From: Streptomyces caelestis
GTDB lineage: Bacteria; Actinomycetota; Actinomycetes; Streptomycetales; Streptomycetaceae
Reading direction: 5' to 3'
DNA length: 64,000 nt
Assembly (NCBI RefSeq): GCF_001279005.1
Contig: NZ_LGCN01000210.1
Coordinates: forward strand, 124,001-188,000
Shown here: one piece after another, positions 1-8,343 of the stretch
How positions within the stretch are numbered: the first letter of the stretch is position 1
Layout of the letters: each line of letters starts with the position of its first letter
Notes under the pieces: generated by a model
Databases searched by the model: none
Seen by the model: the letters and a program-made list of their open reading frames with translations, nothing else
Told to the model about the DNA's origin: nothing
Made by a program: the position numbers and the translations under genes

Positions 1-507
1 GGTGCGGTGCTGGTCGACGGCCTTCCCCGTGAGGAGGTCCCGCGCGGCCTTCTGGAGGGCGCCGGGGTCGGTGTGGTCGTAGGAGAAGAGCCGGTCGACG
101 GCCTTGGCCGTCCGTCCCTCGATCTCGCCGGTGCGGGCGAGGTCGGTCAGGGCGGTGTTGCGCCGCGCGGGGTCGTCCCGGAGCGCTTCGGCCTTCGCGT
201 GCGCCCAGCCGGCGAAGCCGCCGAGGAGCACGGTCAGCGCGCAGAGCAGCGCGAGGCCCACCGGGCGGCGCGGCCGGACACGGGCCGCCCGTTCACCGGC
301 CGCGGGCGCCTTCCCGTCCTGCCCGTCCGCTCCGTCCTCTCCGTCCGGCCGGGTGGGGGACGGGGAGACGGCGGGCGGCAGGACGGCCGTGCCACCCGCG
401 CGGCCCCGGCCCCCGGCGCCCTGCGGGACCCCGGCGGAGGGGGTGGGCCGGGTCCCGCGGGCCTGGCGGCGCCGCTGGCGGTTGATGTGGTGGCGGGTCG
501 TCGACAT
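1..507 (-). CDS. Mce-associated membrane protein, partial (3' end beyond window)
   Basis: The reading frame is open from an ATG at 507 to the window edge (169 codons, no stop). The first ~85 residues are basic, then Gly/Pro/Asp-rich and cytoplasmic. One transmembrane helix follows at about 88-105 (core GLALLCALTVLLGGFAGW). After it comes an Ala/Asp-rich extracytoplasmic part containing a LFSYDH element, which parallels the VFSYTP of the Mas protein encoded at 1129-2085. This is the layout of Mce-associated (Mas) proteins that follow mceF in actinobacterial mce operons; they are thought to stabilise the Mce complex. GAGAGGA lies about 8 nt before the ATG. It is the fourth and last Mas-like gene seen; the C-terminus is outside the window. 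Confidence 0.75.
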   Translation of the reverse strand, partial: MSTTRHHINRQRRRQARGTRPTPSAGVPQGAGGRGRAGGTAVLPPAVSPSPTRPDGEDGADGQDGKAPAAGERAARVRPRRPVGLALLCALTVLLGGFAGWAHAKAEALRDDPARRNTALTDLARTGEIEGRTAKAVDRLFSYDHTDPGALQKAARDLLTGKAVDQHRT

Positions 508-552
508 CGTGCTGTCCTCTCGGTGCGGCGGCGTGCGCGGTACGGAGCCGGG

Positions 553-1101
553 TCAGCCGGTCGGTGCGCCGCCCACGGGGGCCTGGCCCAGGGCGCTCAG
601 CTTCCACCGGCCCCCGGTGCGGGTGAGTTCGCCGAGCATGCGGCTGTCCTTGTCGGTCTTCGCGCCGTCGGACGCCCTGACGGTGACGCGCAGGGCGATC
701 AGCACCCGGGCGCGGCCCGCGCGGTCGTCGAGTTCGGCGACCGCGCCCGACAGCACCCGGGCCGTGGTGACCGTCTTCGCCGCTCTCACCTGATCCGCGA
801 ACTCGGCTCGTCCTGACTTCAGTTGGTCGTGCAGCTCACCGGTGGTCGACGACTCCCACAGGTCGAGGCCCTGGTTCAGGTCCCGGTGGTCGAGCGTGTT
901 GAGGTTCTGCACGGCCTGCTCCCCGGCCGCGAGCGCCTCGTCCCGTTGCGCCGCGTACGCGGCCCGGTCGTCGTGGGCCGCGCCGTACCAGTCCTGCCCC
1001 GCCCAGGCCGCGAAGCCGCCCGCGGCGAGCGTGAGGGCGACGACCAGCGACGGCAGCGGCCGGGGGCGGCGTGCGGTGAGGACGCGGACCGCGCGTTTCA
1101 T
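553..1101 (-). CDS. Mce-associated membrane protein (Mas-like)
   Basis: 182 residues from the ATG at 1101 (MKRAVRVL), chosen over an in-frame GTG at 1125 because of the GGAG 11 nt upstream. A basic N-terminus precedes one membrane anchor (PLPSLVVALTLAAGGFAAWA). The rest is an extracytoplasmic alpha/beta region ending in GGRWKLSALGQAP, the SnoaL/NTF2-like C-terminal strand pattern typical of Mce-associated proteins. Family members accompany mceA-F and are needed for full Mce function in mycobacteria; here the role is by context. It follows the preceding Mas gene by 27 nt and is almost certainly in the same mce transcript. Confidence 0.8.
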   Translation of the reverse strand: MKRAVRVLTARRPRPLPSLVVALTLAAGGFAAWAGQDWYGAAHDDRAAYAAQRDEALAAGEQAVQNLNTLDHRDLNQGLDLWESSTTGELHDQLKSGRAEFADQVRAAKTVTTARVLSGAVAELDDRAGRARVLIALRVTVRASDGAKTDKDSRMLGELTRTGGRWKLSALGQAPVGGAPTG

Positions 1102-1128
1102 GGGGTGCTCCAGTCTCCCGCGCACGGA

Positions 1129-2085
1129 TCAGCGGGCCTTGAGGTCGACGATCCGCCAACGGTCGTTCTCCAGCCGGGCCGTGACGGTGAGCTGGGCCGC
1201 CGCGGTGGTGGCCTCGTCCTCGCCGCGGCGGGAGGTCTGGTCGAGGAAGACCAGCAGGCGTGCGCTCCCGCCGTCGAGTTCGATCACCCCGGTGCGGACG
1301 GCACGGGTGTTCAGGGTGACGCGCTGCTCGGTGAGGTCCTCGCGGACCTGGGCGAAGAGGTCCTGGTACTGGCGGGCGGCGCGACCGCCGAGGACGGAGC
1401 GCGCGGAGCGCTCGGCGGCCGCGGTGCCGTCCGGTGTGTAGGAGAAGACGCGGGCGAGGGCGTCGGCGATCTCGCCGGCGACGCGGTGGGTGGCCTCGGT
1501 GTCGGTGAGCGCGCGGTTTCGGGCCGACTCGGCCGACTCGAGCCGGTGGGCGCCGTAGAGGAAGCCGCAGCCGCCGAGGACGAGCGCCGCGGCGACCCCG
1601 GCGAGGACGGCCCGCCGCAGCCGGCCGCCCGGCGGCCGGGGTGCGCGGGCGCCGTCCGCCCGGCCCGCGGAGGACCCGCCCCCGGAGGGCCCGTCGTCCC
1701 CGGAGGGCTGCTCGTCCCCGGAAGGCCCGTCGTCCCCGGAAGGCCCGTCGTCCCCGGAAGGCTGCTCGTCCCCGGGACGCTTCCTGCCGGAGCGTGCGCC
1801 CTCGGAAGGCCCGGCGGCGGGGGGTCCGTCGTCGGACGTCCCGCCTCCGGGTAACCCGCTCCCGGTCGTCCCGCCCTCGGCCCCACCGTTCCCGGGCGCC
1901 CCTCCCGCGGAGGCCGCGTCATCGGGCGCCGGGGCCGCGTCCCGCACGGACACGCCCCCCGAGGACGAGCCCGCACCGAGATCCTCCGCACCCGGGGCCG
2001 GATCCCCGTCGGCACCCGTGCCCGGGGCCGCGTCCCGGGCGGGATTCCGTGCCCTGCCGCCGCGCAGCAGCCGTGTCGGCGTCAT
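1129..2085 (-). CDS. Mce-associated membrane protein with repetitive N-terminal extension
   Basis: 318 residues from the ATG at 2085, which overlaps the upstream stop as ATGA. Residues 1-150 are a low-complexity Gly/Ser/Asp/Pro cytoplasmic tail with tandem PSGDDG-type hexapeptides. A single membrane helix follows (RRAVLAGVAAALVLGGCGFL), then a Mas-type extracytoplasmic domain ending NDRWRIVDLKAR. The core resembles the neighbouring Mas proteins in size and order. The 150-residue repetitive tail is unusual; its repeat units are 18 bp and could vary in copy number. Role by context: accessory subunit of the Mce lipid importer in the cytoplasmic membrane. Confidence 0.78.
   Translation of the reverse strand: MTPTRLLRGGRARNPARDAAPGTGADGDPAPGAEDLGAGSSSGGVSVRDAAPAPDDAASAGGAPGNGGAEGGTTGSGLPGGGTSDDGPPAAGPSEGARSGRKRPGDEQPSGDDGPSGDDGPSGDEQPSGDDGPSGGGSSAGRADGARAPRPPGGRLRRAVLAGVAAALVLGGCGFLYGAHRLESAESARNRALTDTEATHRVAGEIADALARVFSYTPDGTAAAERSARSVLGGRAARQYQDLFAQVREDLTEQRVTLNTRAVRTGVIELDGGSARLLVFLDQTSRRGEDEATTAAAQLTVTARLENDRWRIVDLKAR
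1690..1775 (-). repeat. 18-bp tandem repeat inside the Mas-like gene
   Basis: Nearly identical 18-bp units of the form CCCGTCGTCCCCGGAAGG (plus-strand sense) are repeated head to tail, with CTGCTCGTC variants. They encode alternating PSGDDG and PSGDEQ hexapeptides. In-frame units mean copy-number change would keep the gene readable. Confidence 0.75.
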
Positions 2086-2597
2086 CGGTCCCCGTCCTCC
2101 CGCTCCTCCGAGAGCGGCACCGCGCTCAGCGCCTTCACCTTCCACTCCCCTTCGCCCGTGCGGGCCAGGACCGCCTCCAGGCGTTTGCGGTCGGCGGCCG
2201 GCTTCTTCGTTCCGGCGGGCGTGACCTCGACGCGGACGGTGGTGATCAGCTTGGCCGTGCCGGCCCGCGTGTCGAGCGCGGTGACGGCCGCCTCGGTGAC
2301 CGTGCCGCGCGCCGAGGCGCCCGCCTTCGCCTCGGTGCGGCCCAGTTCCTCGCGCAGCGGTCCGGTGGAGGCGTCGCGCCAGGCCCGGATGGACCGCTCC
2401 GCCCGATGCCGGGTGGAGGCGTCGAGCGTGGTGAGCACGGCGACGCCCGCCCGTCCGTCGGCGAGCGCCCGGTCGCGCTCCCTGCCGTACGCGAGCGCGT
2501 CGTCGGTGCGTGCCTGCGCGTACGTCCACGCGCCGGTGCCGCAGAAGCCGAGCGCCAGGGCCAGCCCCACGCCGGTGAGGACGCGGGCCCCGGTCAT
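2082..2597 (-). CDS. Mce-associated membrane protein (Mas-like)
   Basis: 171 residues. The start at 2597 (MTGARVLTG) overlaps the stop of mceF as ATGA, arguing for coupled translation; longer in-frame starts upstream only run through mceF. An N-terminal membrane anchor (GVGLALALGFCGTGAWTYA) is followed by an extracytoplasmic domain with the ALDTRAGTAKLITTVRV strand and a GEGEWKVKALSAVP ending, shared in pattern with the other Mas proteins of this locus. First of four Mas genes after mceF. Predicted accessory protein of the Mce complex. Confidence 0.8.
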   Translation of the reverse strand: MTGARVLTGVGLALALGFCGTGAWTYAQARTDDALAYGRERDRALADGRAGVAVLTTLDASTRHRAERSIRAWRDASTGPLREELGRTEAKAGASARGTVTEAAVTALDTRAGTAKLITTVRVEVTPAGTKKPAADRKRLEAVLARTGEGEWKVKALSAVPLSEEREDGDR

Positions 2598-3871
2598 CGT
2601 GTGCTCCCGTCGGCCGGGGCGAGGAGGCCCGCCATGTCCCGCGGCGCCTCGCCGCCCTGGCCGGGCAGGGCGAGGGCCCCGGGCAGTGCGGCCGGCCCGC
2701 CCGTCCGTGCCGCGCCGCTGCCGGAGGGCAGGGATCCGGGCCTGGCCGGGTCGGGCACCGGGCCGCCCTTCGGGGCGTTCGCCGAACCGCGCACGTTGAA
2801 CCCGTCCGCGGCGGAGGCGGTGCAGGCCGCGCCGGTGTTGAGGGCGGGCGTGGTGCCGAGGTCGAGCCCGTTGCGGTAGCGCGTGGCGCCGTATCCGGCG
2901 GTGCAGGGCAGGGGCTTGAAGAAGGTGACGGCCATGCCGAGGTTCAGCTTCCCTCCGTCGACGGCGGTGGCTCCGGCGGCGACGGCCGCCGGGTACTTCA
3001 CGAGGAGCTCCTCCGTGCCGCGCTGCCGGGTGACGGCGATCTCGGAGGTGGTGAGCAGATTGGCGAGGACGACGCCGAGGCTCGGGTCGAGGTCCCGCAG
3101 GACGCCGCTGACCTGGGTGGCGGCCTCGGGGGTGACGGTGAGGAGGCGACGCAGGTCGGCGTCGGAGCCCTTGAGGGTGCGGGCCAGTTCCTCCGCCCCG
3201 ACCGCGAAGTCGCGGATGGCCCGCTCCTCCTCGGCCTGGGTGCGCAGGACGGTCTCGCCGTCGGTGATGAGCCGGGTGGTGGACGGCAGGGCGCGGTCGG
3301 CGGCCTCCACGAAGTCGCTGCCGCTGTCGAGCAGGACCTGGAGGTCGTCGCCGTGGCCCTCGAAGGCCTTGCCGAACTCGTCCACGACCGTGCGCAGGTC
3401 GTCGAGCGGGATGGAGCCGGCGAGGTCGTCGACGCCGGCGAGCACGTCGGTGACGGGCGCGGGCACCTGGGTGTCGGCCTGTTCGATGCGGGCGCCCTCG
3501 GCGAGGTAGGGGCCGCCGCCGCTCTCGGGCCGCAGGTCGATGTACTGCTCGCCCACCGCGGAGAGCCCGGCGACCACGGCGCGGGTGTCGGCGGGGATGC
3601 GCGGGGCGGACTTCTTGATGCGGAGTTCGGCGACGACACCGTCGGCGGTCAGGCCGATCGGTCCGACGCGGCCCACGGAAACGCCCCGGTAGGTGACGTC
3701 GGAGTGGGTGAACAGCCCTCCGGTGCGCGGGAGTCGTACGTCGACGGTGTAGTAGTCGGCGACCCCGACGTACCGCCCGAGGTCGGCGTAGCGGATGCCG
3801 AGGAAGGAGAGGGCGAGGACGGCGACGACGAGGAAGGCGAGGTTCTTCAGCCGTACGGCGAGGGTGATCAC
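2594..3871 (-). CDS. mceF: Mce family protein MceF
   Basis: 425 residues, GTG start overlapping the mceE stop as GTGA. One N-terminal membrane helix (LAFLVVAVLALSFLGIRY) is followed by the MlaD/Mce domain (about 40-115; YTVDVRLPRTGGLFTHSDVT, then VGEQYIDLRPE), a long helical region (about 130-290), and a Pro/Gly-rich tail. The Mce domain forms the substrate-conducting ring or tube that carries lipids (sterols, fatty acids or phospholipids in other actinobacteria) from the envelope to the YrbE/Mkl transporter. Sixth of six mce genes in the operon, hence MceF by position. The substrate is not evident from sequence. Confidence 0.92.
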   Translation of the reverse strand: MITLAVRLKNLAFLVVAVLALSFLGIRYADLGRYVGVADYYTVDVRLPRTGGLFTHSDVTYRGVSVGRVGPIGLTADGVVAELRIKKSAPRIPADTRAVVAGLSAVGEQYIDLRPESGGGPYLAEGARIEQADTQVPAPVTDVLAGVDDLAGSIPLDDLRTVVDEFGKAFEGHGDDLQVLLDSGSDFVEAADRALPSTTRLITDGETVLRTQAEEERAIRDFAVGAEELARTLKGSDADLRRLLTVTPEAATQVSGVLRDLDPSLGVVLANLLTTSEIAVTRQRGTEELLVKYPAAVAAGATAVDGGKLNLGMAVTFFKPLPCTAGYGATRYRNGLDLGTTPALNTGAACTASAADGFNVRGSANAPKGGPVPDPARPGSLPSGSGAARTGGPAALPGALALPGQGGEAPRDMAGLLAPADGSTR

Positions 3872-5187
3872 CCCGGTTCACCTCCCCGCGCGGCCGCCGG
3901 GTCGGCCGTCGTCCCGGTGGCGGGGACGGAGGGCAGGGGCAGGGGGGAGGACGGCGTCGGCGAGGGCCGCCGGGACGGGGCCGACGGCGGGGCGGACTCC
4001 CGTTCCCCGTCCGTCCTCCCCCCGGACCGCTCCCTGCCGGCCGCCGCCGGCCCGCCGTCCGCCGGGGCGGAGGGCGACGCGGTGTCCTGGGACGCCAGCG
4101 GCGGGATCACCTGGGTCCCGGGCACGGCGACCATGTCCAGGTACACGTTGAGGTAGTCGCCCTTCACCCCGCGCAGCACCTCGTCGGTGAACGGGTACGT
4201 CAGCAGCACCTCCAGTGAGTCGGGCAGGTCCGTGCCCGCGTCCGCGAGCGCCTTCAGGGTCGGCGCGATGGCCTTGAGGTCGGCGATCATGTCGTCCTTG
4301 CTCGCGTCGATGGTGGTGACGGCGACGCCGGAGAGCGTGTCGAGGGAGCGCAGCATGGTCAGCAGTGAGCCGCGCTGCTCCTCGAGCGTCCTCAGCCCGG
4401 GCGAGAGGTCGGTGAGCACGGTGCCGACGTCGTCCTTGCGGGTGGCGAGGGTCGTGGAGAGCCGGTCGACGGCGTCGAGGGCGTCGGTGATGTCGCCCCG
4501 GTGGTCGTCGAGGTCGGTCACCAGGGTGTTGACCCGTTTCAGTACGGAGCGGACCTCGGGCTCGCGGCCGTCGAGCGCCGCGTCGAGCTCCCGGGTGATG
4601 GTCCTGAGCTGGTTGACCCCGCCGCCGTTGAGGAGCAGGGACAGCGCGCCGAACACCTCCTCGACCTCGGTGCCGCGGCTGGTGCGGGAGACCGGGATGA
4701 CGGCCCCGTCCTCCAGCCTCCCGGTTGCGGTCCCCCGGTCGGGCGCGACGAGCTGGACGTACTTCTCGCCCAGCAGGCTGGACTGTTCGAGGCGGGCGGT
4801 GGCGTCGGCGGGCAGCCGTACGTCGCCGTTGATCCTCATGGTGACGCGGGCCGACCAGTCGTCGCGGCCGAGTTCGACGGCGGTGACCCGGCCGACGGCG
4901 ACGTCGTCGACCTTCACCGCGGACTGCGGGACCAGGCTGAGCACGTCCCGGAGTTCCGCGGTGACGGTGTAGGGGTGGTCGCCGAGGTCGGCGCCGCCGG
5001 GCAGCGGCAGGTCCTCGATGCCGTCGAAGCGCGGCGGTTCGACGGTGACCGCGCCGAGGGCCAGGGCGAAGCCGAGGCCGAGGGCGATCAGCCCGCCCAG
5101 GGTGAGGCCGGCGACGCCGCCCGTGGTGAGCGCGCCGCGCTTCACCGCCTCGGCCCTCGGGCCGGGGCGCCGTGTGCCGCGCCTCAT
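3868..5187 (-). CDS. mceE: Mce family protein MceE
   Basis: 439 residues from the ATG at 5187, overlapping the mceD stop as ATGA. A basic cytoplasmic start leads to a membrane helix (about 22-48), the Mce domain (YTVTAELRDVLSLVPQSAVK ... LLGEKYVQLVAPD), a coiled-helical stretch with the YPFTDEVLRGVKGDYLN motif of MceE-type proteins, and a disordered Ser/Pro-rich C-terminal tail of ~75 residues. Mycobacterial MceE proteins are often lipoproteins (LprK type); no lipobox Cys is visible here, so this one is probably helix-anchored. Part of the six-subunit Mce lipid importer. Confidence 0.9.
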   Translation of the reverse strand: MRRGTRRPGPRAEAVKRGALTTGGVAGLTLGGLIALGLGFALALGAVTVEPPRFDGIEDLPLPGGADLGDHPYTVTAELRDVLSLVPQSAVKVDDVAVGRVTAVELGRDDWSARVTMRINGDVRLPADATARLEQSSLLGEKYVQLVAPDRGTATGRLEDGAVIPVSRTSRGTEVEEVFGALSLLLNGGGVNQLRTITRELDAALDGREPEVRSVLKRVNTLVTDLDDHRGDITDALDAVDRLSTTLATRKDDVGTVLTDLSPGLRTLEEQRGSLLTMLRSLDTLSGVAVTTIDASKDDMIADLKAIAPTLKALADAGTDLPDSLEVLLTYPFTDEVLRGVKGDYLNVYLDMVAVPGTQVIPPLASQDTASPSAPADGGPAAAGRERSGGRTDGERESAPPSAPSRRPSPTPSSPLPLPSVPATGTTADPAAARGGEPG

Positions 5188-6206
5188 CGCTCCCCCTCCC
5201 CGGTGGCTGCGGAGCCGCCCGCCGCGGGCAGCGGCAGCAGCGGTCCGCCCATGCTGATCTCGTTGAGGTTCGCGCGGCCGTCGAGGGTGCGGGTGTCGGG
5301 GTTGTAGGCGTCCACGACGTTGCCCGCGGCCAGCGGCGCCACGTCCAGCGCCTCGGCGAGCGAGGTCCGCTGCTCGACCAGGGTCCGGGTGAGGGGCACG
5401 AGCCGGTCGACGTTCTCCTTCAGCTCGTCCCGGTTGTCCTCGATGAAGGTCTTGACCTGGCCGAGGGCGGTGCCGAGCTCTTCGAGCGCGCCGGCGAGGT
5501 CGTCCTTGTTGTCGGCGAAGAAGCCGACGACCTCGTCCAGGCGTTCCTGTGCGGTGCGCACGTCGGTGTCCTTCTCCTTCAGCATGGTGGTGAAGGTCTG
5601 GAGCCTTCGCAGCGTGCCGAACAGGTCGCCGCTGCTGCCGTCGAGGGTCCTGGCCGCCTTGCCGAACTCCTCGATGCCGTCGCCGATGGCCTCGCCGTTG
5701 CCGTCGAGGTTGGCGGCGCCGGTGCGCAGCAGTTCGGACAGGGCGCCGGCGGAGTTGGCGCCGTCCGGGCCGAGTGCCTCGCCGAGTTCGGTGATCGACT
5801 CGTAGAGCTGGTCGATCTCGACGGGGGTGCGGTTGCGCGCGGCGGGCAGCACGGCGCCCTCGGCGAGGGCGGGGCCCGAGCGGTAGGCGGGGGTGAGCTG
5901 CACGTAGCGGTCGGCGACGACGCTCGGTGCGACGACGACGGCCCGCGCGCCCTCGGGGACCTTCACGCCCTCGTCCAGCAGGAGGCCGACGCGCACCGTG
6001 GTGCCCTGTGGCCGCACCGACTCCACCTCGCCGACCCGCACGCCGAGGATGCGCAGGTCGGATCCGGCGTAGACGCCGACGGCGCGGTCGAAGTAGGCGG
6101 TGAGGCGGGTGCCGTCGGAGGCGAGGACCCGGACCGCGGTCAGGCCCGCGGCGACGAGCACCGCGAGGGCGAGCAGGCCGGTGAGGACTTTTCTGCGTCT
6201 GCTCAT
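5184..6206 (-). CDS. mceD: Mce family protein MceD
   Basis: 340 residues, ATG at 6206 overlapping the mceC stop. A short basic N-terminus and membrane helix (KVLTGLLALAVLVAAGLTAV) precede the Mce domain (LTAYFDRAVGVYAGSDLRIL, then VVADRYVQLTPAY). Long amphipathic helices follow, with a terminal SMGGPLLPLPAAGG tail. Fourth mce gene, so MceD by order. Predicted subunit of the envelope-spanning Mce channel; substrate unknown. Confidence 0.9.
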   Translation of the reverse strand: MSRRRKVLTGLLALAVLVAAGLTAVRVLASDGTRLTAYFDRAVGVYAGSDLRILGVRVGEVESVRPQGTTVRVGLLLDEGVKVPEGARAVVVAPSVVADRYVQLTPAYRSGPALAEGAVLPAARNRTPVEIDQLYESITELGEALGPDGANSAGALSELLRTGAANLDGNGEAIGDGIEEFGKAARTLDGSSGDLFGTLRRLQTFTTMLKEKDTDVRTAQERLDEVVGFFADNKDDLAGALEELGTALGQVKTFIEDNRDELKENVDRLVPLTRTLVEQRTSLAEALDVAPLAAGNVVDAYNPDTRTLDGRANLNEISMGGPLLPLPAAGGSAATGEGER

Positions 6207-7288
6207 CGTTCACCGTTCCCCGGGGCCGCCGCCTGTTTCGGCGGCAGGCAGCCGGTCTCGGGCAGGGACGTCTCGGGCAGGTAGTCGCGGGGGACGACGC
6301 CGCACAGGTAGCTGTCGAACCAGCGGCCGTTGCCCAGGGTGTTGCCGACGAGGCGGTAGTACGGGCCGACCAGTGCGAGGGTCTTGCCGAGCTGGTCGTT
6401 GTTCTTCTCCAGGACGCCGGTGACCCGGCCGAGGGCCTTGAGGGTGGGGCCGAGCTGCTTCTCGTTGTCGTCGACGAGGCCGCTGATCTCGGTGCCGAGC
6501 TCCCTGCTGCCCTTGAGCAGGGCCCGGATGGCGCTGCGGCGGTCCCGGAGTTCGCCGAGCAGGGAGCCGCCGTCCTCGATGAGCGTCTCGAAGCTGGACT
6601 TCCTGTTCTGCAGCGTCTTGGTGAACCGGGCGCTGCCTTCGAGGAGTTCGGAGAGTTCCGCGTCGCGCTTCGAGACGGACCTCGACAGCGCGGACAGGCC
6701 GTCGGCGGCTTTGCGGACATGGGGCGGGGAGTTCTCGAAGGTGTCGGAGATGGTCTCGAAGCTCTCCGCCAGCCGCCGTGTGTCGATGTCCTCGACGGTG
6801 GAGCCGAGGTCCTGGAACGCCTGTGTCACGTCGTAGGGGGAGGTGGTGCGGGACAGCGGGATGCGGCTGCCGGGGTCCTGCCGGCCGGAGCCGAGCGGGT
6901 CGAGTGCCAGGTACTTGTCGCCGAGGAGGGTCTTGATGGCGATGGCGGCGGTCGTCCGGTCGCCGATCCAGGCGTCCTCGACCTCGAAGGTGACCTTCAC
7001 CCTGTCGCCGTCGAGGGCGACGCCGGTGACCTCGCCCGCCTTGACGCCGGCGATGCGCACCTCGTCGCCCTCGTCGAGGCCGGCGGCCTCGGAGAAGTCG
7101 GCGCTGTAGTGCGTGCCGCCGCCGAACGGCAGCCGGTCCACGTGGTAGACGAGGGCGGCGAGCAGGGCGAGGGCGAGCAGTCCGACGACGGCGACGGCGA
7201 CGGGGTCGCGCTCCTTGACCGGTTTGAGCCGCGGGCGCCGGGCCCCGGCCGGCCGGCCGGTCCGGTCGCGCCGAGCGAAGGGCCTCAT
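6203..7288 (-). CDS. mceC: Mce family protein MceC
   Basis: 361 residues from the ATG at 7288 (MRPFARRDR), overlapping the mceB stop as ATGA; the longer frame upstream lies within mceB. Contains a membrane helix (AVAVVGLLALALLAALVYHV), the Mce domain (HYSADFSEAAGLDEGDEVRI ... LLGDKYLALDPLG), long helices, and the family C-terminal signature WFDSYLCGVV near residue 335. Third mce gene of the operon. Function as for the other subunits: lipid conduction to the YrbE/Mkl ABC transporter. Confidence 0.92.
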   Translation of the reverse strand: MRPFARRDRTGRPAGARRPRLKPVKERDPVAVAVVGLLALALLAALVYHVDRLPFGGGTHYSADFSEAAGLDEGDEVRIAGVKAGEVTGVALDGDRVKVTFEVEDAWIGDRTTAAIAIKTLLGDKYLALDPLGSGRQDPGSRIPLSRTTSPYDVTQAFQDLGSTVEDIDTRRLAESFETISDTFENSPPHVRKAADGLSALSRSVSKRDAELSELLEGSARFTKTLQNRKSSFETLIEDGGSLLGELRDRRSAIRALLKGSRELGTEISGLVDDNEKQLGPTLKALGRVTGVLEKNNDQLGKTLALVGPYYRLVGNTLGNGRWFDSYLCGVVPRDYLPETSLPETGCLPPKQAAAPGNGER

Positions 7289-8343
7289 CCGCGGCACCTC
7301 GATTCGGTGATCGCGATGCCGGTCGGCGGCTTCGAGCCGTCGGAGGTGCTCACTCCGCTCACGCGTGCCTCGCAGAGGTAGAGGTTGAACCACGATCCGT
7401 AGGAGGACAGGCGGGCCAGGGCGGTCATCTTGGCCGGGGTCCGGTCGAGGAAGTCCTCGATCCGCGGGGTGTGTGCGCCCAGGCCCGTCGAGAGCCGGCC
7501 CAGTTCGCGGATGTCCTGCTTCAGGGGGGCGCGTCCGTCCTCGAGGAGGTCGGCGGTGACGGTGGTCAGGTCGCCCATGGCCTCGACCGCCTCGCCGAGG
7601 GGTTCGCGGTCGTCGTTGAAGCCGGTGACGAGGTCCCGCAGGGTGACGACGAGGTCGTCGAAGCCGTCCTCGCGGTCGTTGAGGGTCTTCAGGACGGTGG
7701 TGAGGTTGTCGACGACCTGGCCGATCACCTCGTCCTTGGCGGCGACGGTCGTGCTGAGCGAGCCGATGTGGCGGATCAGCCCGTCGACGGTGGCGCCCTC
7801 GCCCTGGAGCACCTGCACGATCGATCCGGCGAGTTCGTTGACGTCCTTCGGGGAGAGTCCTTCGAACAGCGGCTTGAACCCGTTGAAGAGCAGGGTCAGG
7901 TCGAGGGCGGGTGTGGTGCGGTCGAGCGGGATGGTGTCGCCCGCTTCGAGCGCGCCGGTGAGGTCGCCGCTGCCGCGGTCGAGGGCCAGGTAGCGCTGGC
8001 CGACCATGTTGAGGTACTTCACGGCGGCGGTGGCCGACCGGGGCAGCCGGCGGTCGTCGCGGACGGTGAAGGTGACCTGTGCGGTGCGCCGTCGCACGAC
8101 GCGGACGTCGGTCACCTCGCCGACCTCCACCCCGGAGATCCGTACGCTGTCGCCGTCGACGAGTCCGGTGACGTCGGTGAACAGGGCCCGGTAGGCGTGC
8201 GTGCCGGTACGGACACCGGTGTCGGCGACGCTGAGGCCGAGCACGGCCGTGGCGATGCCGGTGACCACCACGAAGACCAGGGACTTGAGCAGCGGACCGG
8301 TCAGCGGGCGGCGCCGGGTGTGCGCGTGGTCCGGGGCGGTCAT
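7285..8343 (-). CDS. mceB: Mce family protein MceB
   Basis: 352 residues, ATG at 8343 overlapping the mceA stop as ATGA. Membrane helix LLKSLVFVVVTGIATAVLGL, then the Mce domain (YRALFTDVTGLVDGDSVRIS ... MVGQRYLALDRG), a helical region, and the YGSWFNLYLCEARV C-terminal signature of Mce proteins. Second mce gene. The four-base overlaps on both sides indicate translational coupling across the operon. Confidence 0.92.
   Translation of the reverse strand: MTAPDHAHTRRRPLTGPLLKSLVFVVVTGIATAVLGLSVADTGVRTGTHAYRALFTDVTGLVDGDSVRISGVEVGEVTDVRVVRRRTAQVTFTVRDDRRLPRSATAAVKYLNMVGQRYLALDRGSGDLTGALEAGDTIPLDRTTPALDLTLLFNGFKPLFEGLSPKDVNELAGSIVQVLQGEGATVDGLIRHIGSLSTTVAAKDEVIGQVVDNLTTVLKTLNDREDGFDDLVVTLRDLVTGFNDDREPLGEAVEAMGDLTTVTADLLEDGRAPLKQDIRELGRLSTGLGAHTPRIEDFLDRTPAKMTALARLSSYGSWFNLYLCEARVSGVSTSDGSKPPTGIAITESRCRG

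Noticed and set aside
1690..1775. Possible CRISPR array
   Set aside because: 18-bp units are contiguous and in frame, with no spacers and no cas genes; it is a coding tandem repeat.
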